Counted from the first letter of the stretch, positions 11,371 to 23,336 are shown. The stretch: 64,000 nucleotides of DNA from Candidatus Kinetoplastidibacterium crithidiae (GCA_019278155.1 JADMLC010000005.1:61980-125979), one strand, 5' to 3'. Translations and numbers: made by a program. The notes: generated by a model from the sequence alone, not told the origin.

Positions 11371-11815
11371 GAGTGGTATTTTCTCCGTTACCATTAAAAA
11401 CAATACTAAACGCTATCTTAATTTCCGCTACATATCATGTCGATATTAAAGATTAAATTAACTTATATTCATTATTTATGATTTATAATTAACATATTAT
11501 TTTTTTTGTTAAAAATAAGAATATTTATTTTTTGTTTTCCTTTAGTGTCTTCAGATAAATTGATAGCTTGTTTTGCTTGATTTTATTCTCTTATATTTGC
11601 TAAGGATTGTGTATAACAAATGTTATTATAAGTACACACAAAATATTTAAATTTAAAACATTTACTGATAAATGTATCAGTATTAATATAGAACCTATTA
11701 AATTTGATTACTGTATTTTATTATATTTTAATTTAATATTACAGTTTTCTAATTATCATCTTTATAGGTAAACTTTTCTAATTATAAGTCTCTTTCTGTT
11801 GCTAGCAAAGAGACT

Positions 11816-12754
11816 TTGATAACTATAATTACTTTTATTGTGAAAAATATAAATATTGATATAGATAATGAAGGTCAAAGGTTAGATAATTTTTTAGTAA
11901 AGATTTTAAAAGGTGTTCCTAAAAGTCATATTTATAAAATTATTCGGAAAGGCAATGTTAAAATTAATAATAAAAAATCAAAAGTTGATTATAAATTATT
12001 ATCTAAAGATGTAGTTTCGTTGCCTGATTTAAGATTACCACAAGCAGATACAAATGTTACTTTTCCCAAAATAAAATTTTCTATTGTTTATGAAGATGAT
12101 AATTTTTTTGTTATAGATAAACCATGTGGAATAGCAGTTCATGGTGGCAGTGGTATTTTATTTGGAGTGATAGAGCAGCTGAGAGCATGTTATAAAAAAG
12201 GTACATTTTTAGAATTAGTACATAGACTAGATAGGGATACTTCTGGCCTATTAATAGTTGCAAAAAAAAGGAGTTGTTTATTAGAATTTCATAGAATGTT
12301 TAGAGAATCTTTATGTTGCAAAAGATATATTGCTCTGGTTAAGGGTAAATGGTTGAACAAAAGGCAACATATTAAGTTGCCATTAAAAAAATATGTTACA
12401 AAATCAGGTGAAAGAAGAGTTGTTGTAAGTTCAGAGGGTCAATATGCTCATACCATTGTTGATTTAATAAAATATTATGGTGATTACAGTTTGCTGAATA
12501 TAAAAATACTTAGCGGTCGTACACATCAAATTAGAGTTCATTTATCACATAGCGGATTTCCAATTATAGGTGATAGCAAGTATGGTTCGAAAGAATATGA
12601 TTCATTTTTTATTCAAAATGGATTTAAAAGAATGTTTTTGCATGCACATGGTTTAAAATTTCTACATCCTGTAACCAAGGAAATGCTTGAATTAGAATCT
12701 TGTATGCCTGTCGAGTTCGATAGTATGTTAAGAATATTAAATTCAGACTTATGA
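11816..12754 (+). CDS. rluC: 23S rRNA pseudouridine synthase RluC (start TTG 11816 or GTG 11840)
   Basis: S4-like N-terminus, catalytic HRLDRDTSGLL, SGRTHQIRVHL. Confidence 0.9.
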   Translation: MITIITFIVKNINIDIDNEGQRLDNFLVKILKGVPKSHIYKIIRKGNVKINNKKSKVDYKLLSKDVVSLPDLRLPQADTNVTFPKIKFSIVYEDDNFFVIDKPCGIAVHGGSGILFGVIEQLRACYKKGTFLELVHRLDRDTSGLLIVAKKRSCLLEFHRMFRESLCCKRYIALVKGKWLNKRQHIKLPLKKYVTKSGERRVVVSSEGQYAHTIVDLIKYYGDYSLLNIKILSGRTHQIRVHLSHSGFPIIGDSKYGSKEYDSFFIQNGFKRMFLHAHGLKFLHPVTKEMLELESCMPVEFDSMLRILNSDL

Positions 12755-13474
12755 TTTTTTTAAAATGTTTTCTGCCATGTAGAGAAATATTGTTGGTTTT
12801 TTATGGATATTTGGATATTCTTGTGCTTTCCATTGCTTGATATTGAGTGTTTTAATTACTTCGTCCATTGAATTGAGTGCGCTTGCAATACATAATTTTG
12901 TATTCGAGTTTAGAGTATTAATTAAACTGTCATATAAGTGAATATTACGGTAAGGTGTTTCTATTAAAATTTGTGTTTGATGATTCGCAAGTGACTCTTT
13001 TTCCCAATTAGAGATTGTATTGACTCTTTCTTCTTGTTTTTTTGGTGCATATCCTCTAAAAGCAAAATTTTGTCCATTTAGCCCGCTCGACATTAGGCCT
13101 AATATTATGGAAGAAGGTCCAACATAAGGTTTGATCTGTATTCCCATATTGTGTGCAATTTTTACTACTTGTGATCCAGGATCAGCTATAGCAGGACATC
13201 CAGCTTCAGAAATTAATCCTATATCACTTATGTTGTCTTGTGATAACCATTTTTCTATTTCAGAATCTTGTGTTTTGTTTGTTATTGTATAAATAGTTAT
13301 TTCATTTAAAGGATATTTTGAATTTATTTGTTTTAAAAAAAATCTAGCTGTTTTTGCATTTTCTGCTATATATGTTTTTAAAATAGATGATAATTTTAAT
13401 GTTTCTAGCGGAATAGAAGAACTGATCAAATTGTTACCTATAGGTACTGGTATTAAATGTAATTTTCTATTCAT
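12749..13474 (-). CDS. tetrapyrrole methylase family / RsmI-like methyltransferase
   Basis: LIPVPIGN start, ISEAGCPAIADPGSQVV, RGYAPKKQEER, IETPYRN; adjacent to maf. Confidence 0.8.
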   Translation of the reverse strand: MNRKLHLIPVPIGNNLISSSIPLETLKLSSILKTYIAENAKTARFFLKQINSKYPLNEITIYTITNKTQDSEIEKWLSQDNISDIGLISEAGCPAIADPGSQVVKIAHNMGIQIKPYVGPSSIILGLMSSGLNGQNFAFRGYAPKKQEERVNTISNWEKESLANHQTQILIETPYRNIHLYDSLINTLNSNTKLCIASALNSMDEVIKTLNIKQWKAQEYPNIHKKPTIFLYMAENILKKS

Positions 13475-13481
13475 TTGAAGC

Positions 13482-14075
13482 TTAATCTAAAAATAATGGG
13501 TTTATATGAAATTCTTTTAGTATATTGGTCAACTGTATAATAGATAGCCCTAAAATAGCAGTAGGGTCATCACTATATATTTTTTCTAATAAAATTATTC
13601 CCAATCCTTCAGATCTAATGCTTCCTGCTACATCAAAAGGTTTTTCTATTTCCAAATATTTTTTTATAGTTAATTCATCTAGATTTTTAAATTTGCATTC
13701 TACAAGTGTTGTTGCTGTTTTAGTGATCATGCCATTTGTTACTGCTATGGAGTTACTAAAAAATATATCTTTTCCTGACATGAATTCTAATTGCTTTTTT
13801 GCAGTATAGAAGTTGCCAGGCTTTCCAATATGATGTGTGCCATAGCCTGCTACTTGATCAGATCCAATAACAATACAATTAGGATTTAGTTCTGAAACTT
13901 TTTTTGCTTTCATCAATGCTAGTCGCATAGAAGTTTCTTTTATAGTTTCTTTATCCAATGCTGTTTCATTTATTTCAGGTGATATACAAATGAAAGGTAT
14001 TTTTAACCTTGATAAAAGTTCTTTACGGTATTTTGAACTTGATGCTAGAATTAGTGGCTGATTAATTTTTTTCAT
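13482..14075 (-). CDS. maf: Maf-like nucleotide pyrophosphatase
   Basis: LILASSSKYRKELLSRL, IGSDQVA, FDVAGSIRSEGLG. Confidence 0.92.
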   Translation of the reverse strand: MKKINQPLILASSSKYRKELLSRLKIPFICISPEINETALDKETIKETSMRLALMKAKKVSELNPNCIVIGSDQVAGYGTHHIGKPGNFYTAKKQLEFMSGKDIFFSNSIAVTNGMITKTATTLVECKFKNLDELTIKKYLEIEKPFDVAGSIRSEGLGIILLEKIYSDDPTAILGLSIIQLTNILKEFHINPLFLD

Positions 14076-14249
14076 AGATTTTAGTCATCTTTAAGAAATA
14101 ACATGTAGGTAGTTTAAATGTTGATGTAATTTTTTATATCATAGTAACTGATTATTATTTTATCATTTCATTTATATTAATATTCAGTTAGGTTATTAAA
14201 CAGTATGCTATAGTATACTATATATCATTTTTTTTTATAGGGAGCTGTC

Positions 14250-14432
14250 GTGGCTGTTCAACAAAATAAAAAATCGCCTTCCAAAAGAGGAATGCATAGG
14301 TCTCATGATTTTATTAGCCCTGTTTCTACGTCTGTTGACTCTAAGACTGGAGAGATTCATTTGCGTCATCATATTAGCCCAAATGGTTTTTATAGAGGGA
14401 AAAAGGTTTTAACAGTAAAAGAAAACAATTAA
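14250..14432 (+). CDS. rpmF: 50S ribosomal protein L32
   Basis: [20 protein letters not shown]. Confidence 0.97.
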   Translation: MAVQQNKKSPSKRGMHRSHDFISPVSTSVDSKTGEIHLRHHISPNGFYRGKKVLTVKENN

Positions 14433-14447
14433 TTATATCTATATACT

Positions 14448-15446
14448 GTGATAAAAATAGCTATCGATTGTATGGGAGGAGATACTGGATTGCCAGTTAC
14501 CATACCGGCTTCAGTTTCTTTTGTTAAGAAGTATTCTGATACTTCTATTTTTTTAGTGGGCTTTGATGATTTAATAAAGAGCTATTTAGATAAAATTCGT
14601 AATGTACCATTTAATAGGATTGAAATAATTCCTTCTGAAGAAAGTATTGATATGAATGATTCTGTAGATATAGCTCTCAGAAAAAAAAAGAAATCATCTA
14701 TGCATTTATCAGCTTATAGCGTTAAAAATAAATTGGCTGATGCTTGTATTTCTGCTGGAAATACAGGAGCCTGGATGGCTATTTCAAAATATGTTTTAAA
14801 AACATTGGAAGGTATAGATAGGCCTGCTATAGCAGCATCTATACCTAATCAAATCGGGAAATCAACTACAATATTAGATCTTGGAGCAAATGTAGAGTGT
14901 TCGCCTGAGAATCTTTTGCAATTTGCTGTTATGGGGAGCGTTTTAATAAAGAGTATCGATGGAGTGGTTAATCCAAGCGTAGGTTTATTAAATGTTGGTT
15001 CAGAATTAATCAAGGGTAATAATTTAACTAAAAGCACTTTCGATCTTCTATCTTCAAGCGATTTAAATTTTTATGGAAATGTTGAAGGAAATGATATTTT
15101 TAGTGGCATTGTAGATATAGTGGTATGTGATGGCTTCGTAGGGAATATAGTTCTTAAGTCTATAGAAGGTTTGGCTAGAATGTTTTCTGTTACTATGCAA
15201 GAAGAGTTTAAGAAAAATTTATTATCTTTATTTGCAAGTATTGTAGCAAAACCTGTATTAAATAATTTGAAAAGAAGAATGGACAATAGGCGTTATAATG
15301 GTGCCTCTTTGCTTGGGTTGAAAGGTGTCGTTTTTAAAAGTCATGGTTCTGCAGATATAGTTTCTTTTCATTATGCATTACGTCGCACTCGTGAAGCAGT
15401 ATTAAATGGCTTAATAAATAATATTTCTGTAAATATTAACAGATAG
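14448..15446 (+). CDS. plsX: phosphate acyltransferase PlsX (GTG start)
   Basis: [27 protein letters not shown]. Confidence 0.95.
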   Translation: MIKIAIDCMGGDTGLPVTIPASVSFVKKYSDTSIFLVGFDDLIKSYLDKIRNVPFNRIEIIPSEESIDMNDSVDIALRKKKKSSMHLSAYSVKNKLADACISAGNTGAWMAISKYVLKTLEGIDRPAIAASIPNQIGKSTTILDLGANVECSPENLLQFAVMGSVLIKSIDGVVNPSVGLLNVGSELIKGNNLTKSTFDLLSSSDLNFYGNVEGNDIFSGIVDIVVCDGFVGNIVLKSIEGLARMFSVTMQEEFKKNLLSLFASIVAKPVLNNLKRRMDNRRYNGASLLGLKGVVFKSHGSADIVSFHYALRRTREAVLNGLINNISVNINR

Positions 15447-15515
15447 AGTATTTGGTAATATTTTAGGGCATTAAGATATTTTTTTATAGAATTAAGTAAT
15501 TTTGCAGAGATATAT

Positions 15516-16493
15516 ATGGGGAATGCAAGAATTATAGGGTCTGGTTCTTTTTTGCCTGAAAAAATTGTTTCTAATGAAGAATTAGCAGCTACCTTGAATT
15601 CAAAAGGGATAAAAACTTCTGATGAATGGATTGTACAACGCACTGGTATTTGTCAGAGACATTTAGCAGATAATATCACAAATAGTTATATGGCTGGGGA
15701 AGCGGCTAAATTAGCTTTATTGGATGCTGAGCTAAAATCATCTGAATTAGATATGATAATAGTAGCGACTTCTACTCCAGATAATGTTTTTCCTAGCACT
15801 GCATGTTTGGTGCAAGCAAATATTAAAGCATATTCAGCATCAGCTTTTGATATACAGGCTGCTTGTAGTGGTTTTGTTTATGCATTGTCAGTGGCCAATA
15901 GTTTTATTAGTTCTGGATTTGCAAAAAATATCATGGTAATTGGATCGGAGATATTTTCTAGAATTATAGATTGGAATGATAGGAAAACATGTGTTTTATT
16001 TGGTGATGGTGCTGGTGCATTTGTTTTATCAGAGTCTGATAGTTTACATGGTGGTATATTATCAGTAGATTTGCAAGCCAATGGGGATTATTCCAATATT
16101 CTTCGTGTAGGCAGCCATTTTAATAATTCTTCTATCGTGGGAGATCCTTTTATAAGGATGGATGGGCAAGCTGTTTTTAAACAGGCAATTAATTTTTTAG
16201 AAATTTCTGCTCGTAATATTTGTAAAAAATCAAATTTTTCATTGGGAACTATTGATTGGTTTATTCCTCATCAAGCAAATATTAGAATTATGAATGCATT
16301 AGGTCATAAATTAGGTGTTCCGACTGATAAATTTATAATTACTGTAGATAAACATGCTAATACATCTGCAGCTAGTATTCCTCTTGCTTTTGATTATGCA
16401 AGGAAAGACGGTAAAATTAAGGAGCATGATGTAATTCTAATGCAAGGTGTAGGCGGTGGTTTTACATGTGGATCTATACTTGCGATGGTTTAA
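15516..16493 (+). CDS. fabH: 3-oxoacyl-ACP synthase III
   Basis: DIQAACSGFVYAL, WFIPHQANIRI, GVGGGFTCGS. Confidence 0.96.
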   Translation: MGNARIIGSGSFLPEKIVSNEELAATLNSKGIKTSDEWIVQRTGICQRHLADNITNSYMAGEAAKLALLDAELKSSELDMIIVATSTPDNVFPSTACLVQANIKAYSASAFDIQAACSGFVYALSVANSFISSGFAKNIMVIGSEIFSRIIDWNDRKTCVLFGDGAGAFVLSESDSLHGGILSVDLQANGDYSNILRVGSHFNNSSIVGDPFIRMDGQAVFKQAINFLEISARNICKKSNFSLGTIDWFIPHQANIRIMNALGHKLGVPTDKFIITVDKHANTSAASIPLAFDYARKDGKIKEHDVILMQGVGGGFTCGSILAMV

Positions 16494-16530
16494 ATACATT
16501 TTTTGTTAAATATAAATATTTTTAGAGTTT

Positions 16531-17463
16531 ATGAAGACTGCTTTTGTTTTTCCTGGGCAAGGTTCTCAGTTTTTAGGAATGTTAGATGTTTGGAATGGAA
16601 ATCATATTATTAAAGATGTTATTGCTGTAGCTTCTGATATATTGGATCAAGATTTGAATTATTTAATAAAGAATGGTCCAATTCAAGATTTAAACCTTAC
16701 CATAAATACTCAGCCAATTATGCTAACAATAGGTTTTGCATATTTTTCTGTTTGGAAGTCTTTTGGCGGCAACATGCCTTTTTTAATGGCTGGTCATAGT
16801 TTGGGGGAATATACAGCCTTAGTTGCAGCCGAGTCTATTTTATTCGAAGACGCTTTGCGTTTAGTACGAATTCGTGCTGAAGCCATGCAGTCAGCTGTTC
16901 CTATTGGACTTGGTGCTATGGCAGCTATCATTGGACTTAATCCAGAAGAAGTAATATCTATTTGCCGATCGAATAGTATTGATGGTTATATAGTAGAAGC
17001 TGTTAACTTCAACTCTCCTGTTCAGACAGTAATAGCAGGTCATAAACATGCTGTAGATAAAGTATGTAATGAAGCAAAAGATAGTGGTGCTAAGAAAACT
17101 ATTTTATTGCCAGTTTCTGCGCCATTCCATTCTTCTTTGCTTAAGCCTGCCGCGTTAACATTATCAGGTTTTATAGATAATATTAACGTGTTTGCTCCAA
17201 AGATTGATGTTATTAATAATGTAGATGTTGCTATCTATAGAGATTCCTTTGAAATTAAAGATGCTTTAATTCGTCAGGTTTGGAAGCCAGTGCGTTGGGT
17301 TGAAATTATAAATAAAATGTCTGCTTTAGGAATTACTCATATTATAGAATTTGGCCCTGGTAATGTTCTCTCTAATTTCATAAAAAGAATAGATTCTAAT
17401 TTATCTGTTATTTCAATTAAGGATCCAAAATCTTTAGATGATAGTTTGAGTTTTCTTCATTAA
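16531..17463 (+). CDS. fabD: malonyl-CoA:ACP transacylase
   Basis: FVFPGQGSQFLGM, AGHSLGEYTALV. Confidence 0.96.
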   Translation: MKTAFVFPGQGSQFLGMLDVWNGNHIIKDVIAVASDILDQDLNYLIKNGPIQDLNLTINTQPIMLTIGFAYFSVWKSFGGNMPFLMAGHSLGEYTALVAAESILFEDALRLVRIRAEAMQSAVPIGLGAMAAIIGLNPEEVISICRSNSIDGYIVEAVNFNSPVQTVIAGHKHAVDKVCNEAKDSGAKKTILLPVSAPFHSSLLKPAALTLSGFIDNINVFAPKIDVINNVDVAIYRDSFEIKDALIRQVWKPVRWVEIINKMSALGITHIIEFGPGNVLSNFIKRIDSNLSVISIKDPKSLDDSLSFLH

Positions 17464-17465
17464 TA

Positions 17466-18221
17466 TTGTGCGTGGTATCAATTATGAATTTTAGAGGTAA
17501 GGTTGCTCTTGTCACTGGTGCAAGTAGGGGCATAGGAAAAGCAATAGCTAGGGAATTATTAAGTAATAATGCATTCGTAGTAGGAACTTCAAGGTCTATA
17601 GAAGGAGCAGAAGAAATTAATTCAGAATTATCTCCTTGTGGTGGATGTGGAATGGTTTTGGACGTTTCTAATGTTAATAGTTGCGATCTTTTAATTAAAA
17701 AATTATCAGAAGAGAAAATATTTCCAGATATTATTGTCAATAATGCAGGTATTACTAGAGATTCTTTATCTATTAGAATGAAAGATTCTGATTGGAATGA
17801 TGTAATTAACGCTAATCTTAGCGGCGTTTTTTATTTGTCAAAGCGATTTATACCTCATATGCTTAAATCGAAATGGGGCCGTATTATCAATATAACCTCT
17901 GTTGTTGGTTCATTAGGTAATATTGGTCAAGCTAATTATGCAGCTTCTAAGGCTGGAATAGAGGCTTTTTCACGTGTTTTAGCTAAAGAGTTTGCCAGAA
18001 AAGGTATTACTATAAACTGTGTGGCACCAGGTTTTATAGACACAGATATGACGAAATCATTAAATACTAATAAGATAGATGCATTGCTATCACAAATTCC
18101 TTCTGGACGTTTGGGTCATGTTGATGATGTTGCTTATGCGGTATCTTTTTTGGCTAGTTCAAGAGCAGAGTATATTAATGGTATAACGTTACACATAAAC
18201 GGTGGTATGTACATGAATTAA
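17466..18221 (+). CDS. fabG: 3-oxoacyl-ACP reductase (likely ATG start 17484)
   Basis: VTGASRGIGKAIA, NNAGITRD, YAASKAG. Confidence 0.95.
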   Translation: MCVVSIMNFRGKVALVTGASRGIGKAIARELLSNNAFVVGTSRSIEGAEEINSELSPCGGCGMVLDVSNVNSCDLLIKKLSEEKIFPDIIVNNAGITRDSLSIRMKDSDWNDVINANLSGVFYLSKRFIPHMLKSKWGRIINITSVVGSLGNIGQANYAASKAGIEAFSRVLAKEFARKGITINCVAPGFIDTDMTKSLNTNKIDALLSQIPSGRLGHVDDVAYAVSFLASSRAEYINGITLHINGGMYMN

Positions 18222-18399
18222 TATGATATTTTGTTGTAAATTTTAATGAATTATATATAACAATATACTAAATAGTTCTACGATATTATAATTTGTTAAT
18301 TTACCTATTATGGTTCATTAGATATGTTATATATAATGTAATTAGGTTTTTCTTTTTAACAATGTGGTTTGCTTATTTTTTACACTTGGAGATAGGTTA

Positions 18400-18639
18400 A
18401 TGGATAGTATAGAACAGCGAGTCAAAAAGATTGTCGCTGAGCAGCTTGGAGTTAATGAGTCTAATATTAAGGATAGTTCATCTTTTGTAGAAGACCTAGG
18501 AGCGGACTCTCTAGATATGGTTGAATTAGTTATGGCTCTTGAAGATGAGTTTGAAACTGAAATACCTGACGAAGAAGCTGAGAAAATTAATACAGTACAA
18601 CAAGCAATTAATTATATACTTGGTAGCAAAAAACATTAG
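18400..18639 (+). CDS. acpP: acyl carrier protein
   Basis: [18 protein letters not shown]...[17 protein letters not shown]. Confidence 0.97.
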   Translation: MDSIEQRVKKIVAEQLGVNESNIKDSSSFVEDLGADSLDMVELVMALEDEFETEIPDEEAEKINTVQQAINYILGSKKH

Positions 18640-18748
18640 TACATTATAGTTGCGTGTGATATCAAAAGTTCATATATTGTAGATGATATTTGAAGTGATA
18701 TATGAATGATTTCACATGTTGTTTTTTATTATATATAAGGAGTTATGC

Positions 18749-19978
18749 TTGAAACGACGTGTTGTTATTACTGGTCTTGGTATAGTTTCTCCAGTAGGAA
18801 ACAATTTAGAAACAGCTTGGAAAAATATTATTAGTGGCGTTTCTGGTGTTGGTAAGATAACTAGATTTGATTCTTCTGATATGCCTTGTCAGATAGCTGC
18901 TGAAGTATCTAATTTTGATATTGGACAATATGTTTCTTTAAAAGAGTCTCGTCATATGGATACTTTTATTCATTATGGCTTTGCTGCAGCTAATCAAGCT
19001 TGGAATGATAGTGGGTTGTTAGTTAACGATGCAAATGCAGAGAGGATAGGAGTTCTAATAGGTTCAGGCATAGGTGGATTACAGAGAATTGAAGAAACTC
19101 AAAAAGAAGTTCTAAAAAGAGGTATAAAAAGAATATCTCCTTATTTTGTTCCAGCTTCTTTGATTAATTTAATTTCTGGGCATGTTTCTATTGAATATGG
19201 ATTTAAAGGTCCTAGTTATGCTGTAGTTTCTGCTTGTACTACAGGTTTACATTCTATAGGTAGTGCTGCCAGAATAATTAGTTATGGTGATGCAGATGTT
19301 ATGTTAGCGGGTGGTGCTGAATCCACAGTTTCTCCGTTGGGCATAGGAGGATTTGCTGCTATGAGAGCTTTGTCTATTCGTAACAATTCTCCAGAAACAG
19401 CTTCACGTCCGTGGGATATAGATAGGGATGGATTTGTACTTGGAGAGGGAGCAGGTGTTCTTGTTTTGGAAGAATATGAGCATGCTAAGAAGAGAGATGC
19501 TCGTATATATGGAGAATTACTTGGATATGGAATGAGTTCTGACGCTTTTCATATTACATCACCAGATAAATATGGTCCAAGCAAAGGTATTAAGAACGCT
19601 TTAAAAGATGCTTCTTTAAACTTTGACTCTATTGATTATGTTAATGCTCATGGAACATCCACTATTTTGGGTGATAAGAATGAGACAGAAGCTTTAAAAT
19701 ATGTATTTGGTTCTCATGCTAAAAAACTGGTAGTTAATTCTACTAAATCTATGACAGGCCATTTATTAGGAGCGGCTGGTGGAGTTGAAGCTGTTTTTAC
19801 AACTATGGCATTACATACTGGCATATCTCCACCTACTATAAATATTTTTAATCAAGATCCGGCTTGTGATCTAGATTACTGTGCTAATGAAGCAAGGGAT
19901 TTAGATATTAATTTTGCTATTTCGAATTCTTTTGGATTTGGTGGAACAAATGGAACAATAGTTATTGCTAAAGTATAG
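18749..19978 (+). CDS. fabF: 3-oxoacyl-ACP synthase II (TTG start)
   Basis: LKRRVVITGLGIVSPVGN, SACTTGLHSIG, NAHGTST, SFGFGGTNG. Confidence 0.95.
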   Translation: MKRRVVITGLGIVSPVGNNLETAWKNIISGVSGVGKITRFDSSDMPCQIAAEVSNFDIGQYVSLKESRHMDTFIHYGFAAANQAWNDSGLLVNDANAERIGVLIGSGIGGLQRIEETQKEVLKRGIKRISPYFVPASLINLISGHVSIEYGFKGPSYAVVSACTTGLHSIGSAARIISYGDADVMLAGGAESTVSPLGIGGFAAMRALSIRNNSPETASRPWDIDRDGFVLGEGAGVLVLEEYEHAKKRDARIYGELLGYGMSSDAFHITSPDKYGPSKGIKNALKDASLNFDSIDYVNAHGTSTILGDKNETEALKYVFGSHAKKLVVNSTKSMTGHLLGAAGGVEAVFTTMALHTGISPPTINIFNQDPACDLDYCANEARDLDINFAISNSFGFGGTNGTIVIAKV

Positions 19979-20056
19979 TTTTATAACTATAAGCGATATT
20001 ATTTAATTTTATGTTTTGCTGTTTTTAATAACAATTTATTCTCTTGGAGATTTTTT

Positions 20057-21493
20057 ATGAAGAGTATAATTTTATTTCGTAAGAGAATAGTGTTTTATTT
20101 TGCTATTGTATTTTTATATTTATTATGCATAAATAATATTTTTGCGGTAGATAACAATAATAATGGAACTTCAAGTTTAGTATCTTTGCCAGATTTCACC
20201 AAAATTGTAGAAAAATTAGACTCTTCTGTAGTTAACATACGTACAATGACTAATGTTAATGAATTTTTTCATGGTAACAACGATCCATATGAAGTATTTA
20301 GGTGGTTTTTTGGTCCACATATACCTTCTTTACCGCACGGTAATAATCAACAGCCTTTAGATGAAAAAACTCCTAAAGGGTTAGGATCTGGTTTTTTTAT
20401 TTCTAATGATGGCTATATTTTAACTAATAATCATGTAACATCAGATGCTAGTGAAATCCTTGTTACCTTAGCAGATGGCAGGGAGTTCGTTGCTAATTTG
20501 GTAGGAGCAGATGATAGAACAGATATTGCATTGCTCAAAATTGATATAAAAAATGTAAATCCTATTCCAATAGGTGATGTTACTACAGTCAAAAAAGGTC
20601 AATGGGTATTAGCGATAGGATCACCATTTGGTCTTGATTCCACTGTTACTGCTGGTATTGTGAGTGCAATTGGGCGTGATACTGGTGACTACTTGCCTTT
20701 TATACAAACTGATGTTGCTGTTAACCCTGGAAATTCCGGTGGCCCTTTATTAAATTTGAAAGGGGAGGTTATTGGGATTAATTCGCAAATAGTATCTAGA
20801 AGTGGTGGATTTATGGGTATTTCTTTATCTATACCCATAGATGAAGCAATGAGAGTTGTTCAACATTTAAGGGTTTCAGGTAAAGTAATAAGAGGCCGTA
20901 TTGGGGTTCAGATATCTGAAGTGAGTAGACAAGTTGCAGATGGTTTAGGTTTAACTAAAGCTCATGGAGCTTTAGTTACTAATGTTGAAATTTCTGGTCC
21001 AGCAGATAAAGCTGGAATTCAAGCTGGTGATGTAGTATTAAAATTTGATAATGAAGAAATAAAAAAATGGTCTGATTTGCCACGTATTGTAGGCCAAACA
21101 AAACCTGGAAAAATTTCTGAAATTGAAATTTTGAGAAGAGGAAAAAAACTTAACATCAAAGTAAAAATTGGTGAAATTTCTAATGATGTAGCTCCTCTAA
21201 ATCTTAAATATTCAAAAATTAATAATAAAATTGGATTGGAAGTAGAGGATATCTCACAAGAAATGAAGGCTAGCTTACGTATAGCTGGTGGTGTATTAGT
21301 CAAAAGTGTTAATGGTCCATCATTAAAGGCAGGATTAAAAGCTAATGATATTGTAATAGCAATTAATGATGAAAATATAAAAGATGTTAGTCATTTTAAT
21401 AATCTTCTGAATAAGACTAATAAAAAAACTTTTCTATTATTAGTTCGTCGTGGTGATCAGACTCAATGGATGCCAATTAAGTTGGTTGATTAG
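20057..21493 (+). CDS. degP: periplasmic serine protease DegP/MucD family
   Basis: Signal peptide, GSGFFISNDGYILTNNHV, DRTDIALLKI, NPGNSGGPLLN, two PDZ domains. Confidence 0.92.
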   Translation: MKSIILFRKRIVFYFAIVFLYLLCINNIFAVDNNNNGTSSLVSLPDFTKIVEKLDSSVVNIRTMTNVNEFFHGNNDPYEVFRWFFGPHIPSLPHGNNQQPLDEKTPKGLGSGFFISNDGYILTNNHVTSDASEILVTLADGREFVANLVGADDRTDIALLKIDIKNVNPIPIGDVTTVKKGQWVLAIGSPFGLDSTVTAGIVSAIGRDTGDYLPFIQTDVAVNPGNSGGPLLNLKGEVIGINSQIVSRSGGFMGISLSIPIDEAMRVVQHLRVSGKVIRGRIGVQISEVSRQVADGLGLTKAHGALVTNVEISGPADKAGIQAGDVVLKFDNEEIKKWSDLPRIVGQTKPGKISEIEILRRGKKLNIKVKIGEISNDVAPLNLKYSKINNKIGLEVEDISQEMKASLRIAGGVLVKSVNGPSLKAGLKANDIVIAINDENIKDVSHFNNLLNKTNKKTFLLLVRRGDQTQWMPIKLVD

Positions 21494-21536
21494 TTATATA
21501 TTATGTGACTTTATTAATTTTTGATAGTTTTTTAAA

Positions 21537-23330
21537 ATGAATTTTATACGTAATTTTTCTATTATAGCTCATATAGACCATGGAAAATCAACTTTAGCAG
21601 ATCGCTTGATAGAGAAATGTGGAGCTCTTGTAGATCGTGAGATGTCTAATCAGGTTCTTGATTCTATGGATATAGAAAAAGAGCGTGGTATTACAATTAA
21701 AGCCCAAACAGTTGCTCTCAATTATAAATCACTAGATGGTATTTTATATAAATTTAATATGATTGATACTCCTGGACATGTTGATTTTTCTTATGAAGTA
21801 AGTAGATCACTGTCAGCATGTGAAGGAGCATTATTAGTTGTTGATGCATCCCAGGGAGTTGAGGCTCAAACTGTAGCTAATTGTTATACTGCAATTGATT
21901 TAGGTGTAGAGGTTCTACCTATTTTAAATAAAATAGATTTACCACAAGCAGATCCAGAAAATGCAATTCAAGAAATAGAAGATTTTATTGGATTAGATTC
22001 AAGCAATGTTATTTTGGCTAGTGCTAAAAATGGTATTGGAATAGAAGAAATTTTAGAATTAATAGTTTCAAAGATTCCGGCACCAAAAGGTGATATATCT
22101 AAACCTTTGCAAGCTTTGATTATTGACTCTTGGTTTGATAGCTATACAGGAGTAGTTGTTTTAGTAAGAATAGTTAATGGAGTACTTAAGCCTAAAGAAA
22201 AAATTTTATTTATGTCTAATAAAATTAGTCATATGTGTGAACAAGTAGGGGTGTTTACTCCTAAATCAGAGTATAGAGAGTCTTTGTCTGCAGGTGAAGT
22301 TGGTTTCGTAATTGCTGGTATAAAAGATCTAAAACATGCTCAAGTGGGTGATACTATTACGTCATTTGATAATCAGGCTACTAATTCTTTACCTGGATTT
22401 AAAGTTGCTCAGCCACAGGTATTTGCAGGTTTATATCCAGTTGAAAGTTCTGAATATGATTTCTTGCGTATTTCTTTAGAGAAATTAAAGTTGAATGACG
22501 CCTCTCTAGTTTTTGAGCCAGAAGTATCACAAGCCTTAGGTTTTGGATTTAGGTGTGGTTTCTTAGGGCTATTGCATATGGAAATAGTGCAAGAAAGGTT
22601 AGAAAGAGAATTTGGAATGAATATTATTACTACAGCTCCTTCTGTAATATATGAAGTTCAAAGAAAGGATGGTAGTATAGAATCCATAGATAGTCCATCT
22701 AAAATTCCAGCGCTAAATTCAATTAGTGAAATTCGTGAGCCTATTGTTAAAGTTAGTTTATTTTTGCCACAAGAATATGTTGGTGCTGTAATGACTCTTT
22801 GTAATATGAAGAGAGGTATTCAGATTGATATGTCTTATCATGGCCGTCAAGTTAATTTGATTTATGAAATACCTCTAGCAGAAATAGTTTTAGATTTTTT
22901 TGATCGATTAAAATCTATTTCTCGTGGTTATGCCTCTATGGATTATGAATTATTGGATTATAAAGCGGCTGATGTTGTTAAGGTTGATATTATCATTAAT
23001 GGAGATTGTATAGATGCTTTATCAATGATAGTTCATAGATCTGTTGCCAGGTATAGAGCAAGAGAAATTGTTTCGAAAATGAGAGAAATTATTCCAAGAC
23101 AAATGTATGATGTTGCTATACAAGCTGCAATAGGATCAGAAGTTATTGCTCGTGAAAATGTTAAGGCTTTAAGAAAGAATGTTTTAGCCAAATGTTATGG
23201 TGGTGATATTAGTAGGAAGAAAAAATTATTGGAAAAACAAAAAACAGGCAAAAAAAGAATGAAAAATATTGGAAGTATAGAAATTCCACAGGAAGCTTTT
23301 TTGGCTATTCTAAAAGTAGAAGATAGATAA
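21537..23330 (+). CDS. lepA: elongation factor 4
   Basis: [37 protein letters not shown]-terminal [16 protein letters not shown]. Confidence 0.97.
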   Translation: MNFIRNFSIIAHIDHGKSTLADRLIEKCGALVDREMSNQVLDSMDIEKERGITIKAQTVALNYKSLDGILYKFNMIDTPGHVDFSYEVSRSLSACEGALLVVDASQGVEAQTVANCYTAIDLGVEVLPILNKIDLPQADPENAIQEIEDFIGLDSSNVILASAKNGIGIEEILELIVSKIPAPKGDISKPLQALIIDSWFDSYTGVVVLVRIVNGVLKPKEKILFMSNKISHMCEQVGVFTPKSEYRESLSAGEVGFVIAGIKDLKHAQVGDTITSFDNQATNSLPGFKVAQPQVFAGLYPVESSEYDFLRISLEKLKLNDASLVFEPEVSQALGFGFRCGFLGLLHMEIVQERLEREFGMNIITTAPSVIYEVQRKDGSIESIDSPSKIPALNSISEIREPIVKVSLFLPQEYVGAVMTLCNMKRGIQIDMSYHGRQVNLIYEIPLAEIVLDFFDRLKSISRGYASMDYELLDYKAADVVKVDIIINGDCIDALSMIVHRSVARYRAREIVSKMREIIPRQMYDVAIQAAIGSEVIARENVKALRKNVLAKCYGGDISRKKKLLEKQKTGKKRMKNIGSIEIPQEAFLAILKVEDR

Positions 23331-23336
23331 TTACAA

